A stretch of 64,000 bases of DNA from Eupeodes corollae (Eukaryota > Arthropoda > Insecta > Diptera > Syrphidae): the NCBI RefSeq assembly GCF_945859685.1, contig NC_079147.1, positions 284,929,679 through 284,993,678 on the forward strand, given 5' to 3'. Under the pieces are notes generated by a model, which did not search any database, was not told the DNA's origin, and was given only the letters and a program-made list of their open reading frames with translations. Of this stretch, positions 21,401 to 30,817 are shown piece after piece. A program made the position numbers and the translations under genes. Position 1 is the stretch's first letter. Each line of letters opens with the position of its first letter.

Positions 21401-23997
21401 TCCATGTACCATCTGAGTTTTTAAGACATTGTTGGATTTGTGGAGAGAATCTACCTTATCCTTGATGCCTCCGAGGATTCTTTTATGGAGTTACAGAAGG
21501 ATCTCCATGAGGATCTTTCGGCTGTTCTCAATTCTAGTTTATACTTTTTGAGGGATTCTTTATAGTAGTCCCAATCTTGGGGATGTCTAGTCTTCTTTGC
21601 TCGATTGAAAAGCCTTCTACAACCTTTCCTGAGTATATCTAGTTCAGCACCCCACCAATATGGTTTCTTCTTTCCCCGCACTGTAGTGAGGGGGCAGGCA
21701 ATTTCCATGGCTTTATTGAGGGCTGCTGTAAGCTCATCAACCTTTTGATCGAGTTCAAGAGCGCACAAGGGCCGATCCGGTAGTTCTGGTTTAATCAGAT
21801 TTTTCAGAGTCGCCCTATATTTTGGCCAATCAGTTTTCCTATAATTCCGGAATTGGATCGGTTTTGGGGTCCCTTCTATAAGTGTGAATTGGATGTATCT
21901 ATGATCGGAGAACGAGTTCTCCTTTGATACTCTCCAATTCAATATTTTATTTGAGAGATTTAACGACACAATAGTCAAATCTAAAACTTCTTGTCGATTT
22001 GTGACGAAGGTTGGTTCACTACCTACATTACTACCAGATTACTTGTTAGAATATAATCAAAAAGAGACTCACCTCTGTTATTTATATCGGTAGCCATTCC
22101 CTGTAACAATAATTTATTCTTCTCTTTTCGCTTTCTCCGGTTTTTGCTGTTAATAACTTTTGTTCTATAAAAGAAGTTTAAGGTGAGCCCACATTTCCTT
22201 AATGTTTAAAAATAAAAAGAAAAAAATAGCTCGTAAGTTTAAAATTAGGTTAAAGCTTACACTTAACTAAAAAAATAATTCGAATACTTATGTTATTTTA
22301 TCAAAATATAAAAAAATCCATTTCTTTCTAGGGTGAAGGTGCTCCGGTGAACCGCAAAGGTACCTGTGCCAATCACATTCATGATGTAGCGAAAATTCTC
22401 GGTGGAGCTCATTTAACTATAAACGCACGCAATGAAGATGACATGGACGAGGAGCGTATTGTTAAAAAACTCGGGAATGTTAGTTCAGCATATAGTTTCA
22501 AAGAACCTCGAGCAATTGTTGAAGAGCAAAAAGCCCCCGTTGGAACTAATTATACCAGAGTTATTCCAACGAAGGAATTAAATGCAACTGTTATGCAAGA
22601 TTTCTGGAAAAAGGAGGAGGAAGAAGAAAAACGTCGTTTGGAAGCTGAAAAGGAACAAAAACGAATTGAATTGCTGAAGTTGGAGAAAGCAAGTTTTTGG
22701 TTTAAGTTTTGTTCTAAAGTTTTACTAATTTTTGTTTTGTGTATTTCTTTTATTTAAATAATAGGAACAACGTGCGAGAGAGGAGAAAGAGCATTTGGAA
22801 AGAGAGAAACAGGTTGTTAATAAATCTAAACTACAATCAGCCCATGTGCCCATTAAGACGTAAGGAAAAAGAAGCATTTTGAAGAACCCTTTTTAACATT
22901 TTCTCATCTTTTAAAAGATCCCCTCAACCTTTGAGTCCCGAAAAGACACTCAATAGTTCAGAACAAGGAATGACTGAAGCTGAACGAATGCGTCAGTTGC
23001 GCAACCAAGAAGCCCGTGAATTAATTGGATCTAGAGTTGGTGCAGCTAAAGCGATCTTCACAAGAAACACCAGCGAAGGGCAATTGCAATCTAAGTAAGT
23101 AAGATGATTGAATTCCCATGTCAAAAATACACTCTTTTCGACTTTTATAGATTAAGTTCTGCCCCACCTGCTAAGCCCGCTCGAGCATCAATCGCACAAA
23201 GAATAAACGCTTTAAATAACCAACAACCTGCAGCTCCACCACAAGAACCAGCGCCAGTTGAAGCACCAGTAGCAACACCAACAATGCCAGCTGCAGCAAC
23301 AGCAATACCAGCAGTTTGTGTTCCTGTTGATATTGTCAAAGAAATTGCTCCCTCTCCTGCTCCTCAGCCAGTAATCGAAGTCATACAAGAAGAAGCACCA
23401 GTGAAACCAGAAATGACAGCAATAGCGAATGAAGAAGTTCACCAAAGTGCCGCCACAGATGATTACATGGATCAGGAGGAACAATATTCAACTATCAAGA
23501 GATCACCACATAGCAAATCGAATTCATTGCAATCACCCGATGAGGTGACAGTAGTCCAACAGGTGTCGGAACCTGTGCAACAACAGCAGCAAAAGCAATC
23601 TTCCTCGAATGGATCCCATCGACAAATGAATGAGAGTAAGGGAACGTTTTTGGGTTTGTTTTTGAAAGAAAGTGATAAATTGTTTTAATGGTGATTTTAG
23701 TTGCTGATATTGTCAATGAGGATGACCTTATCTGTCAGGATGTCTTGAGTGATAATGGATTGAAAGCCAGAGCTCTCTATGACTATCAAGCTGGTAAGAT
23801 TTTAAATATATTCTTCTTGTTGCTTGAATCCTTTCATCAGAAAATGTATCCTTTTAGCTGATGAATCTGAGATAACCTTTGATCCTGGTGATATCATCAC
23901 CCACATCGATCAGATCGATGAGGGATGGTGGCAAGGACTCGGCCCTGACGGAACATATGGTCTATTTCCGGCCAATTATGTTGAACTGATTAATTAA
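9407..23997 (+). CDS. Abp1: Drebrin-like actin-binding protein (ADF-H plus SH3), eight coding exons
   Basis: An F-actin-binding adaptor linking cortical actin to endocytosis and synaptic organisation (family knowledge: Abp1/drebrin-like). Coding exons, joined in phase, are 9407-9489, 9576-9747, 22332-22688, 22765-22859, 22918-23094, 23151-23635, 23701-23793 and 23858-23997, giving about 533 residues. An ADF-homology domain fills roughly residues 1-130 (MAISFEKHREKIIAAWKDVL; IMYAFVRIEDPKTGLNKFLL). A Glu/Lys-rich coiled coil follows (about 175-235), then a Pro/Ala-rich linker with a Gln run. A C-terminal SH3 domain (about 475-533) shows ALYDYQA, EGWWQG and FPANYVELIN. The start ATG sits in a good context and begins the ADF-H domain. 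Intron 2 is ~12.6 kb and full of transposons. Intron 3 starts with GC instead of GT. It is convergent with nan. Confidence is high for identity and slightly lower for untranslated exons. Confidence 0.93.
10676..12020 (-). mobile_element. RTE-type LINE relic inside Abp1 intron 2
   Basis: Minus-strand LINE. The endonuclease start is an open frame at 11596-12018, with ALRVCTWNVRTLYTPGATQK and the later DITAIHEIRYIGSGTMK. Broken reverse transcriptase follows leftward (KKGDPMLCKKYRGISLLN near 10830, VLCERLKPFCN near 10760, ALRQILEKTNEFQVETHH near 10690). The copy stops within RT at about 10676, so its 3' half is gone. Sequence to about 12235 may be its 5' leader. It is oriented against Abp1 transcription. 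Confidence 0.78.
12245..12721 (-). mobile_element. 3' part of a LINE interrupted by the LTR retrotransposon
   Basis: The minus frame at 12312-12569 (SRYLLRNLGDFRLPLYRRAQ, then LLYKGLQLFNMLPSNVK) is a typical C-terminal end of a CR1/jockey-like LINE polyprotein. A pentamer/hexamer-type tail (three TGTAAT units on the plus strand, 12255-12273) marks its 3' end. The remainder of the same LINE resumes at 17829 beyond the LTR element. The frame upstream of 12569 (LQIMQNKAMRVILKC) runs right to the insertion point. Confidence 0.7.
12726..12995 (-). repeat. 3' LTR of the Gypsy-type element
   Basis: It starts TGAAAGGGCC and ends CTTTATCA on the plus strand. It matches the other LTR along its whole length with few differences. 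The LTR reads TG...CA on both strands. Confidence 0.85.
13450..13675. repeat. Four-copy tandem repeat with internal inverted repeat, 3' of pol
   Basis: The core AGCTCAGAGGCAATCTTAAG recurs near 13455, 13526, 13580 and 13637. In the middle copies it sits in CAATAG...CTATTG, an inverted repeat around AAGCTT. Units are about 55-70 bp and the second to fourth are almost identical. The array lies between the end of pol and the 3' LTR, where structural RNA elements and polypurine tracts normally are. Confidence 0.75.
13758..17315 (-). CDS. Gag-pol polyprotein of the Gypsy-type element (one in-frame stop; gag N-terminus missing)
   Basis: Main open frame 13905-17315, about 1136 codons. Two CCHC zinc knuckles of nucleocapsid lie near residues 120-165 (CFACGKLGHIRTYC; CNFCKKSGHVENSC). 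An aspartic protease motif DTGSDCS is near 205. Reverse transcriptase has its YMDD box near 508, and RNase H begins with TDASALGYGAVLF. The integrase zinc finger starts near 848 and its DDE core has IDCMGP (about 914), TDKGTNF (about 976) and GQVERY (about 1012). A TAA at 13905-13907 interrupts the C-terminus; the same frame continues to a TAG at 13758-13760. The first codon of the tracked frame is TTG, and the frame is open slightly further upstream, so no genuine start was identified. Gag is truncated. Confidence 0.85.
17554..17824 (-). repeat. 5' LTR of the Gypsy-type element
   Basis: Direct repeat of 12726-12995, beginning TGAAAGGGC and ending CTTTATCTATCA on the plus strand. The outer edge abuts the TGTA target duplication at 17825-17828. 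Confidence 0.85.
17829..18480 (-). mobile_element. 5'-ward remainder of the LINE split by the LTR retrotransposon
   Basis: The minus frame VFIDSKLKFDFHLNKLCNKI, followed by LTRIRKNISQNCALTVYN, fits the region just after the RT domain of CR1/jockey-like LINEs. It ends exactly at the TGTA duplication and, across the LTR element, continues in the frame found at 12570-12721. Further right (18000-18480) it decays with stops. Coordinates of the right boundary are approximate. Confidence 0.65.
18481..18937. other. Intronic DNA without recognisable gene
   Basis: Part of Abp1 intron 2. No intact frame. Short coding-like scraps around 18820-18890 could be another decayed retroelement end, but are too weak to assign. 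Confidence 0.35.
18938..22105 (-). mobile_element. RNase H-bearing LINE (LOA/I-like), 5'-truncated, 13-bp TSD
   Basis: GCCATTCCCTGTA is present at 18938-18950 and again at 22093-22105. The insert between them is a minus-strand LINE, so this is a target-primed insertion. From 5' to 3' it carries the end of the endonuclease (FSDHRYIQFTLIEG near 21900), RT (20630-21151, with FLDIEGAFNNV and ERLIDIHIRNKI), a connecting domain (GALRTTPSAALDTLLHLTPL near 20100), RNase H and a 3' UTR. The 3' tail is TTAGG-like (GGTTAGGTTAGGTTAACG on the plus strand, 18951). RNase H after RT points to LOA- or I-like clades. Several stops and frameshifts are present. Confidence 0.85.
19110..19928 (-). pseudogene. RNase H and C-terminal domain of the LINE
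   Basis: An open frame of 272 codons containing SVFQAEILAIKEVLSWLREN, FSDSQAAIKSL and WVPGHRDITGNC, the Glu, Asp and His/Asp blocks of RNase HI. The first Asp block (YTDGS) is altered here (IKVDPGGVSSGVYS), though the related copy at 50.2-51.4 kb keeps YTDGSRT. The C-terminus has GVLTGHCFIGMTS and a cysteine-containing tail. Upstream RT frames are at 19953-20348 and 20630-21151. Confidence 0.75.
22106..22331 (+). other. End of Abp1 intron 2
   Basis: AT-rich intronic sequence ending in a pyrimidine-rich acceptor (TTTCTTTCTAG) directly before exon 3 at 22332. Confidence 0.7.
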
Positions 23998-24480
23998 ACT
24001 AATCAAGCAATTATCGTCGTCTTTTTCTTCTTCTACACATAAACACACAAACTCTTAGCACACAGACAAAAATCACGCCCTCAAAAAACAACATTTAGAA
24101 TTCATTGTTCTTCTCATAGAATTTTATACCTTTTAAAAAACTAGATAACTAGAATAATCAATTAAAAATCAGTCCTTTTGATACCATTTAGATAAAATTT
24201 CGAAACAAAACAAAAAAAAAAACACAAATCACAAACGCTGATTGTAAGATTTAACACATTCATCTTTAGGAACCTTTTCACACCAAAACAACAACAATTA
24301 TAGAAAAAACAATTGACACGTTTAAGGAAGGGATTGAAAGATCCAGGTTGAAAAATACATAAAACAATCATTGTTAAATTTGAATTTCAACCGAATCTCT
24401 CACCCAAAATAACACTGGCAATAATTTAAACAAATAACAAAAAATAAATTTTGCCAAAAAAAGCGAATAAAGTTTTAACA
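23998..24480 (+). promoter_or_regulatory. Abp1: Probable Abp1 3' UTR with polyadenylation signals
   Basis: Downstream of the TAA the sequence is A-rich and non-coding. AATAAA hexamers occur near 24444 and 24466, about 450-470 bp after the stop. This is the most plausible transcript end, but no experimental support exists in the sequence itself. Confidence 0.45.
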
Positions 24481-25414
24481 AGATATATTTCAATAAGTAT
24501 TTTTATGCATGAAAGAGTTATTAATAAAAATTAAAATAAAAAACCAAAACAAAATATAATTAAGAACAAAGTTCTTAAAGAAACCAATGTGTAACGTATT
24601 ATTAGTTTCCATTTTCGTCCATTTTTTATAAATATTATAATATTTTTGTTTAATTTTTCCAAATATATTTTAACATATGTATTTTTTTTTATTTTCTAAA
24701 AATAATAGTAAACCATTTTTAACCATTTTATATATCTACATACATTATCTCTAGAATGTAAAACCCTAGTGCCAAGCATTTATTATACACTTAAATTCAT
24801 ACATTAAAAACATATAAATATATTATTAAAGAAAAATAATAACATTCACCAATTTTTCTCATTTTAAAGGCAGCAACATTAATTTTCCATTTAACAAAAA
24901 CATAAACTATTTTTGTTCTTTTTAATTTGGCACTAAAGACGCCAAAAAAGTATTTTATTATACTTTTGTTTTGTTAATTTAGTTTTAATCTTTATTAACT
25001 TTTTTTTTTTATTTTAAATTTATATTAAAATGTCTTCGAGGAAAATTCCAATTTTAAATAATAAATAAAACAAAATAATAAAATGACAAACAAAAAAACA
25101 TTTTTTGTTGAATGTATTTGTTGATGTATAACTGTAATTTTAAACAATTTTAAAGACAAATAAAAAAAAGCAACTGAATGGGAGATCAGAGTAAATGTTT
25201 GAAAATACATTTAAATTTAATTGTTTCTTATTTTCTAAGAGGAATTCAAATCATGGATTATTTTTTTGAAGTCATTGTTAAATTGCAGATTTTCGACGTC
25301 TTTTTACGGATCCAACAGCGACACTTCCTAAAAAGTTTAAGTTTTAATTCTTTCATTTTAAGTTGTCCATTATTTGGAAGAAAGCAATCAGTATTGTTTG
25401 GCGAATACCTTTAA
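24481..25414. other. AT-rich intergenic DNA
   Basis: No gene recognised. Very AT-rich with homopolymer runs. Short frames at 25025-25414 lack any domain character. Confidence 0.45.
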
Positions 25415-25615
25415 TTAAAAAAGGAGACCCCTTTAACTCCACAAATCTTCTCTGCGGCAATATCTGAACGACTAAAGTCCCTCGTCATTTCGTCAACAAC
25501 CTGATAGGCCCTTATCAATGTAACTTTAAACCACGAGAGTTCACAGTCGATCAAACATTCAAATTATGACAGATCCTGGAAAGACACCAAGAACATAAAA
25601 TCGATACACACACCC
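25415..25615 (+). pseudogene. RTE reverse-transcriptase scrap
   Basis: Plus-strand translation gives KKGDPFNSTNLLCG, then NNLIGPYQCNFKPREFTVDQ and ILERHQEHKIDTHTL. Stops and a frameshift interrupt it. It aligns piecewise with the RTE RT at about 5080-5310 (KKGDPLNCANYRG, NNLIRPYQCGFGPGKSTIDQ). Confidence 0.65.
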
Positions 25616-25837
25616 TGTTAGGCCCACTCCTTACGATATAAATAATCGATCTCAAAGGAAATCGATTAAGCTGATCCGGTCAAGCGTTACTGTAGGTAAC
25701 GTTTTTTGTAATATTACATTGTAATTAACTATTTAAGGGGAACGGTAGGAGCACATCAGACATGGGCACCACCATGCTTTTTTTTCATAGATGCCATTTG
25801 TAAAAAAAAAAATATTATAAAAAATAAACAAACAAAA

Positions 25838-26091
25838 TAAACGGCGCAACAGTCTGTTGAGAACTAGGTCCTAATGACTTACAACTCTCAACCATTTTTG
25901 CGTGCGAGTAATGTTAGGGATAGAGGGGACCTACAGTTTTAAGCCGAATCCGAAAAGCTAATTTCAGAAAGCACTTTTCATGACAAGAAAGATTTGTCAG
26001 TTCCTCGCAAGAGGCAATACCAGTGAAAAAACTTTAGATGGCACAGCCAGGGATTTAACCCAAGACCTCTGGCATGACAGTCCAACGCACT
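25838..26091 (-). repeat. tRNA-derived SINE, copy 2 (body), split by a LINE
   Basis: It shares the body of copy 1 (TGAGAACTAGGTCCTAATGA, then TTCCTCGCAAGAGGCAATAC) and the B-box end. It runs into AGTCCAACGCACT, where a LINE is inserted. The tRNA-like head resumes at 26951. Confidence 0.75.
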
Positions 26092-26950
26092 TTTTTTAAA
26101 TTTTTTTTCTAATCTCTAATTTAAACAATAAAACTTAATTCTAATGCCTTGGATCTATTTCATTGTAATTTCATTCCATTTTATTTATTTTTTTTTACTA
26201 GAAAATTAAAAACAATCTAAATTCAATTTATTTTTTTTATTTTTACTTAAAAACCAGTTAAAAAAGGTCCTTAATATAAAACTTAAAATAAACTTAAACT
26301 ACCTATTCTATTTATAAACAACTTAAAACTAGAACAACCACAGCAGCAAATCTAACTATCCAACTTTTTTTTGTTTTTCCTTATTCCAAGTCTTTTTTTA
26401 AATTAAAATAATTTGTTTGTTTATTTTTTTTTTATTATTATTTTTTGTAATTATTTTTTTTTCTGGTGTCACCATGCCTATTCTACTTAAAACTAAACCT
26501 AAAAACTATAAAACAAGTATGCAAGCCTGCCAAGGATTAAAACCCCATCCTGACTACCCATTATGAAGTGCCGATTGAAGCCACCAAAACTGATTCCCTT
26601 GCTTCACCCTATCAGTTCGGTTTCGTTTGGACACAGCCCTACTTAACCGAAGGAGCTCTGCTCCGTCTTGTGCCATGACGTCTCGATTGTACAGGAGTCT
26701 CCTATACACGGTTCGTCGTCTGACGTGGTAGATTAGCATACTTGTCGTTCGGATAGAACGCCCTGAAAATCAAATTGTTGGTAGAAGACATAGCTCTTGC
26801 AATGTGACCACGAACAAGTTTATCACGAAATTTTCAATTCTGTTGATTCGATCCCCGTTGTATAGGACCTAAGCCGGTACAGCGTCGTAAACACTGCCAC
26901 TCGAACACCCGAAACTTCTCCATCTGGGAAGGGGCAACGTTAAACCACCA
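26092..26950 (-). mobile_element. 5'-truncated jockey-like LINE inserted in the SINE (13-bp TSD)
   Basis: AGTCCAACGCACT occurs at 26079-26091 and 26951-26963. The insert has a T-run at its left edge (a minus-strand poly-A-type tail) and AT-rich 3' UTR to about 26460. Minus-strand coding scraps follow: VFECQCLRRCTGLGPIQRGS near 26910-26850, and FRDKLVRGHIARAMSSTNN then IFRAFYPNDKYAN near 26840-26730. These resemble LINE C-terminal regions. The family call is tentative; the insertion structure is clear. Confidence 0.75.
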
Positions 26951-26990
26951 AGTCCAACGCACTAACCATCACTAACATACCCCTTATTAT
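26951..26990 (-). repeat. tRNA-like head of SINE copy 2
   Basis: AGTCCAACGCACTAACCATC continues the SINE seen at 25838-26091 after the LINE insertion. On the minus strand it contains the A-box region. Confidence 0.7.
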
Positions 26991-27790
26991 AATGAATTTA
27001 TTATTTACGAACGAAGACGTAAACGTTAATGCTAGCATAAAAATTGCCTGGTTTGAGATTTTAAGGGGAAGGAAATGAAGAAATGGAATACGTGGCAGCA
27101 GGACCACTTTTCCTTTAAACTTTCCAGATAAAATTGTTGCTTCAAGAATAATTCCGGTGATCTTTTTTTTTTGATCAATTGTGTACCAGTGCATTTAAAT
27201 TACTCAGAAGAAAAATAGGTGAACCAATCTTTAATCGAAGATAATGTGGTGGCATTCCAGGTATTTCTAAAGAATTTAAAAATTATATTAAAAACTTAAC
27301 GCTATCATTTTATTCAGTATCATTAACAACAGTATCGATTGATTTGAAAGACATCAGATCGCCTGTTAACAACTGTTGTATTTGAAAGTTAACTTCCTCA
27401 ACATCAATATTTTTGGCTGCCAAAATAGCCTGATAGCTGACCCAGTTATGATTCAAGTAATTACTTGGTATATCCGGAAAAACACCCTGAACCAATTAAT
27501 ATTTTTCTTAAATTGTCTGGTGTTTTAATGCGTATTTGGTTGCAATTTATTCTATTTACCCATTCAACAAGGCATAATTGGAAAAGTCCGGCGGAAATCA
27601 CCAGATAAAAGTAAGAGAACACCACCGAAAAGCTTATCATTGCCGTTTCAATTCTGCATAGCTCTTTTAATGCTTCCAGTTAAGATTTGTGAGCTATCCC
27701 AAATTATAATTTAACTCCGAAAACTCCGCAACACTGCAGCTACTCTTCTATTCTTGTATAAGTTGCATATTATTAAACTAACTATTAACT
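26991..27790 (-). pseudogene. Helitron Pif1-like helicase relic
   Basis: Minus-strand pieces match the C-terminal helicase of Helitron Rep/Hel proteins. They are NDKLFGGVLLLLSGDFRRTF (around 27590-27650), FPDIPSNYLNHNWVSYQAIL then AAKNIDVEEVNFQIQQLL and FKSIDTVVND (27310-27495), and ATILSGKFKGKVVLLPRIPF (27070-27150). The order matches the family (motif with GDFRQ, then the wedge AILAAKN, then LIPRIPL). Stops and frameshifts separate the pieces, the Rep nuclease part is absent, and no Helitron termini were identified. Confidence 0.75.
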
Positions 27791-28194
27791 ATTAAATTTT
27801 AACTTATGTGAAACGTTGGGAAATTTGACATAGGGCCATCTTTTAAAAACTTACTTAATCCAGTCAACAGATATCGCTATCTGGTAAAATCGTTTGGAGC
27901 TAACAGATTATTGTGACCTTCAAATAATAAATAACTTGATCATATTTTTCAAGTTGGACCAAACTGCAAACTATGTACAAATTTGGTTTAAATCGGTTAG
28001 GTAGTTTAGGAGTCCATCCGTTCGAAGGTCGTTACACGTAATTTATGTATATTATTGATAATATAGATTAAAAAAATATAATTTGAGGAAATAAACGTTT
28101 TTTTTCTATCAATGCACATATGTACATACTTATATTACTTATATGCAAACTTGAATTATTATTTGGATTTTTGAAAGAGTTTCATATATAGCTG
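27791..28194. other. AT-rich intergenic DNA
   Basis: No gene or element recognised; possibly more of the decayed Helitron. Confidence 0.35.
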
Positions 28195-28790
28195 CTCATG
28201 CAACAGCATAGAACTGTATAAAGCTATATCCAATTTCGGCGTCCCTGCCAAATTCGTCCATTTGTGCAAGATGACTATAGAGAACTCTTGCTGGATCAAA
28301 ACATTTGATATTAAATAAGCTCTTAGGCAAAGGTTATGCGCTTTCATGTGATTCCATTAACATCGTTCTTGAAAGAATATTGCAGAGCTCCAACTAGAGT
28401 CAACACTGGAGTCACTATCTTAATGGAAAAACTCTGCGTGATAGAAATAGGGCTTTTGTGAGTATTGTAACAGAGGCAGCAAAAATGGGTTTAGATGTCA
28501 CTAAGAAAGGACATACAACACCTGAGATTTATTGGTCTAAACGTCACCATCGACAGATGTAACTTTGTGGTAGTTAAGGACTATGTCTACCTGTGCTCCG
28601 CTATAATTCCAGTGATAGAAAATAACACCAGCGTTGAGATCAAATGAAACATTACTCTTGCTAACAACAGTTTTCTGGGCTAAGAATGCTATTGAGTAGC
28701 AAAGCCCTCTTTTATGTATCGCTATATAAAAGCCTTATCATGCTTTTCCTGTAGTACAGTGCAGACGCTCGTACTATGACTAATAGGGTT
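28195..28790 (+). pseudogene. RTE reverse-transcriptase relic
   Basis: The plus strand reads ELYKAISNFGVPAKFVHLCK and then MTIENSCW. After interruptions it reads RAFVSIVTEAAKMGLDVTKK. Both align with the RTE copy at 5350-5430 and 5640-5700 (ELYRAMSSFGIPVKLIRLWR; YLSIATEGKKMGLGKTKY). The YxDD box is lost. Confidence 0.65.
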
Positions 28791-29756
28791 TTCCATGGGT
28801 AAAATATATCAATTTATTTTTGATTTTGATCTGTCAAAACACACATTCACCCTGTTTTTGTATCCCAGGGGTCAAAATAAATTGATTTATTTTTGATTTA
28901 AGATCAAATCAAATCAAACCAGATTTTATTTTTATTTTTGTACTAATACTAATAAAATTATATAAACATTTTTAGATGGAAATTCGACAGCTTTACACTC
29001 TAATCAAAACGAAGTAACACTATTCAATTCAAATATTCGTTTATTGAAAGTAATCATTATAAAGGGGTATGCTCATTTTAGGCCCGGAGTGTACGGCAAT
29101 GAATTTGGTATCAAATTAAAGGTTGTTCTAAGCTGGATATATCTGCAAAAATATTTTGTCGATAACTCATGGGAGATCCGAGATATTTGAGATTGAAGTT
29201 TGAAATGTCCAACCATTAAAAATCAGCACATTTTCGACATAAATGCTAATATCTTTGGATAGAGAAAAGTTAGAAAAATCAAAAAGGTATTAAAACAAAG
29301 GTGTCAAAAATATCTTTTAAATGAAACTAAAATACATGATTTATATATTTTGAGTTATTTTTAATCAAACCTTTGAATAACAGCACTTTTTAGTCAAACT
29401 TTAGTACAATAATATCTTTTAAAATTCAATGATGATATTAATTTTGTTTGGCACCAATAAAAGGCTTAGTTCACAACCTTTATTTTCATATATAATTTTT
29501 TAGGGTTTCTTCAACAATTTATTCATTTTGATAATAATAATTCAAAAATATGCTCCCAAAATACAAAAAAAAATCTTATACCTAACACTATAATGTTAGA
29601 AGAGTAGCATGTGAGCGGTATAAGCTTAACATACAGGAAAGAGTTAACCACTCACGCTATTAAATATCTGTCAATAAGTTTTTTTCCGTTATATTTTTTG
29701 GTTTGATGCAGTTGATATTTGGTTTTTTGATGTGATTTCTTCTTAATATATGTTTT
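28791..29756. other. AT-rich intergenic DNA
   Basis: No gene recognised. Around 28800-28920 there are two similar AATTTATTTTTGATTT blocks facing a short central segment (a possible small decayed repeat). Confidence 0.35.
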
Positions 29757-30029
29757 TTGACAAAATTGGATTACGATTCAACTTTTAATGAAAATCCAAG
29801 TAACGTAAATAGTTTCCAAGTGCAAAGAAACAAACCTAGCTCAGGTGTGGGACATCGAAGACAGGTATGCGTTAATTGCCAAAGGTCAATTCCACGTTTT
29901 AGATCGCATATGCTTTCATCAAATAATGAGAGACAAGTTGGAATAAGGAACATCGTAATTGAATGGGTAGCTCCTCTTCAGGTAAAATTAATAACAAATA
30001 ATAACAACAGATTTTATGAATTTTTTTAA
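29757..30029 (+). other. Possible orphan exon with a CxxC motif, identity unknown
   Basis: The frame contains SGVGHRRQVCVNCQRSIPRF, then RNIVIEWVAPLQ, immediately followed by a GTAAAA donor-like site. It vaguely resembles the N-terminal Cys-rich segment of uncharacterised insect proteins with a CxxC followed by an I-x-x-W motif, some of which belong to transposons. No partner exon was found. It could be a fragment of a transposon gene or chance coding potential. Confidence 0.25.
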
Positions 30030-30817
30030 AAAGTTTAAAAAAAAAGTAAAAAAGGCCTCTGTCTCTGAGCAGCATTAGTCTGTTGTCCCTAAACATGGCA
30101 AATCTGCAAATCTGCTCGAAGACCACACAGTGTCTAATTATCAAATTGACTCTGGGTTTTATTTTAAATCCATTTGACAGTTCTTCACCATTCCAAAACT
30201 TTTTGATTGTGGCTTCGTAGACATTTTAAATAACTCTCCCAATCTTCCACAAAGCCATAAATTTAGTATATTAACCCAAATACAAATCTGAAGTGCTCGA
30301 AAAACGTGTATAACTTCTTTCCGTAATGAATAAATGATTCCGTCAATCTTTGAGTAACTTTGTCTAAATCCTGTCTGAAACTCCTTCAAGGGCTTGTTGT
30401 CCTATCGATTTATTAAACTTTTTTTTTCAAAATTATCGTATTTCTCTGTATTTGGATAACTCAACTTAACTCATTTTATTATGAATTGGGAAAATTATTT
30501 GATCTTCAAATTCATGCGGTATCAATGTGCAATGATTAAGCCAACTCTTTTTTCATTTCATTTTGTTATTGAAAACTCAGACCGATGTTCACCTTTTTAT
30601 CCTCTTTGATTCTTCATTTTTTAAGTTTTAAGCTTTGAAAAAATTAAGGGTAGTTATAACGTTACTAAAAACCCTAATAATTGTTCACAATGATGTTTTA
30701 AAACAGATGTTTTTTTTTATTTGTTTACATCATTTATTTGGATTTCTAACAATATTTTTGTAAAACTAAATTTCCAAAGCTGAACCATTTTCCTTTGACA
30801 AACTCTTTCATCCCGAA

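Noticed and set aside
23145..23484. Cys/Trp-rich minus-strand frames opposite Abp1 exon 6
   Set aside because: Shadows of the Pro/Ala/Gln-rich linker of Abp1.
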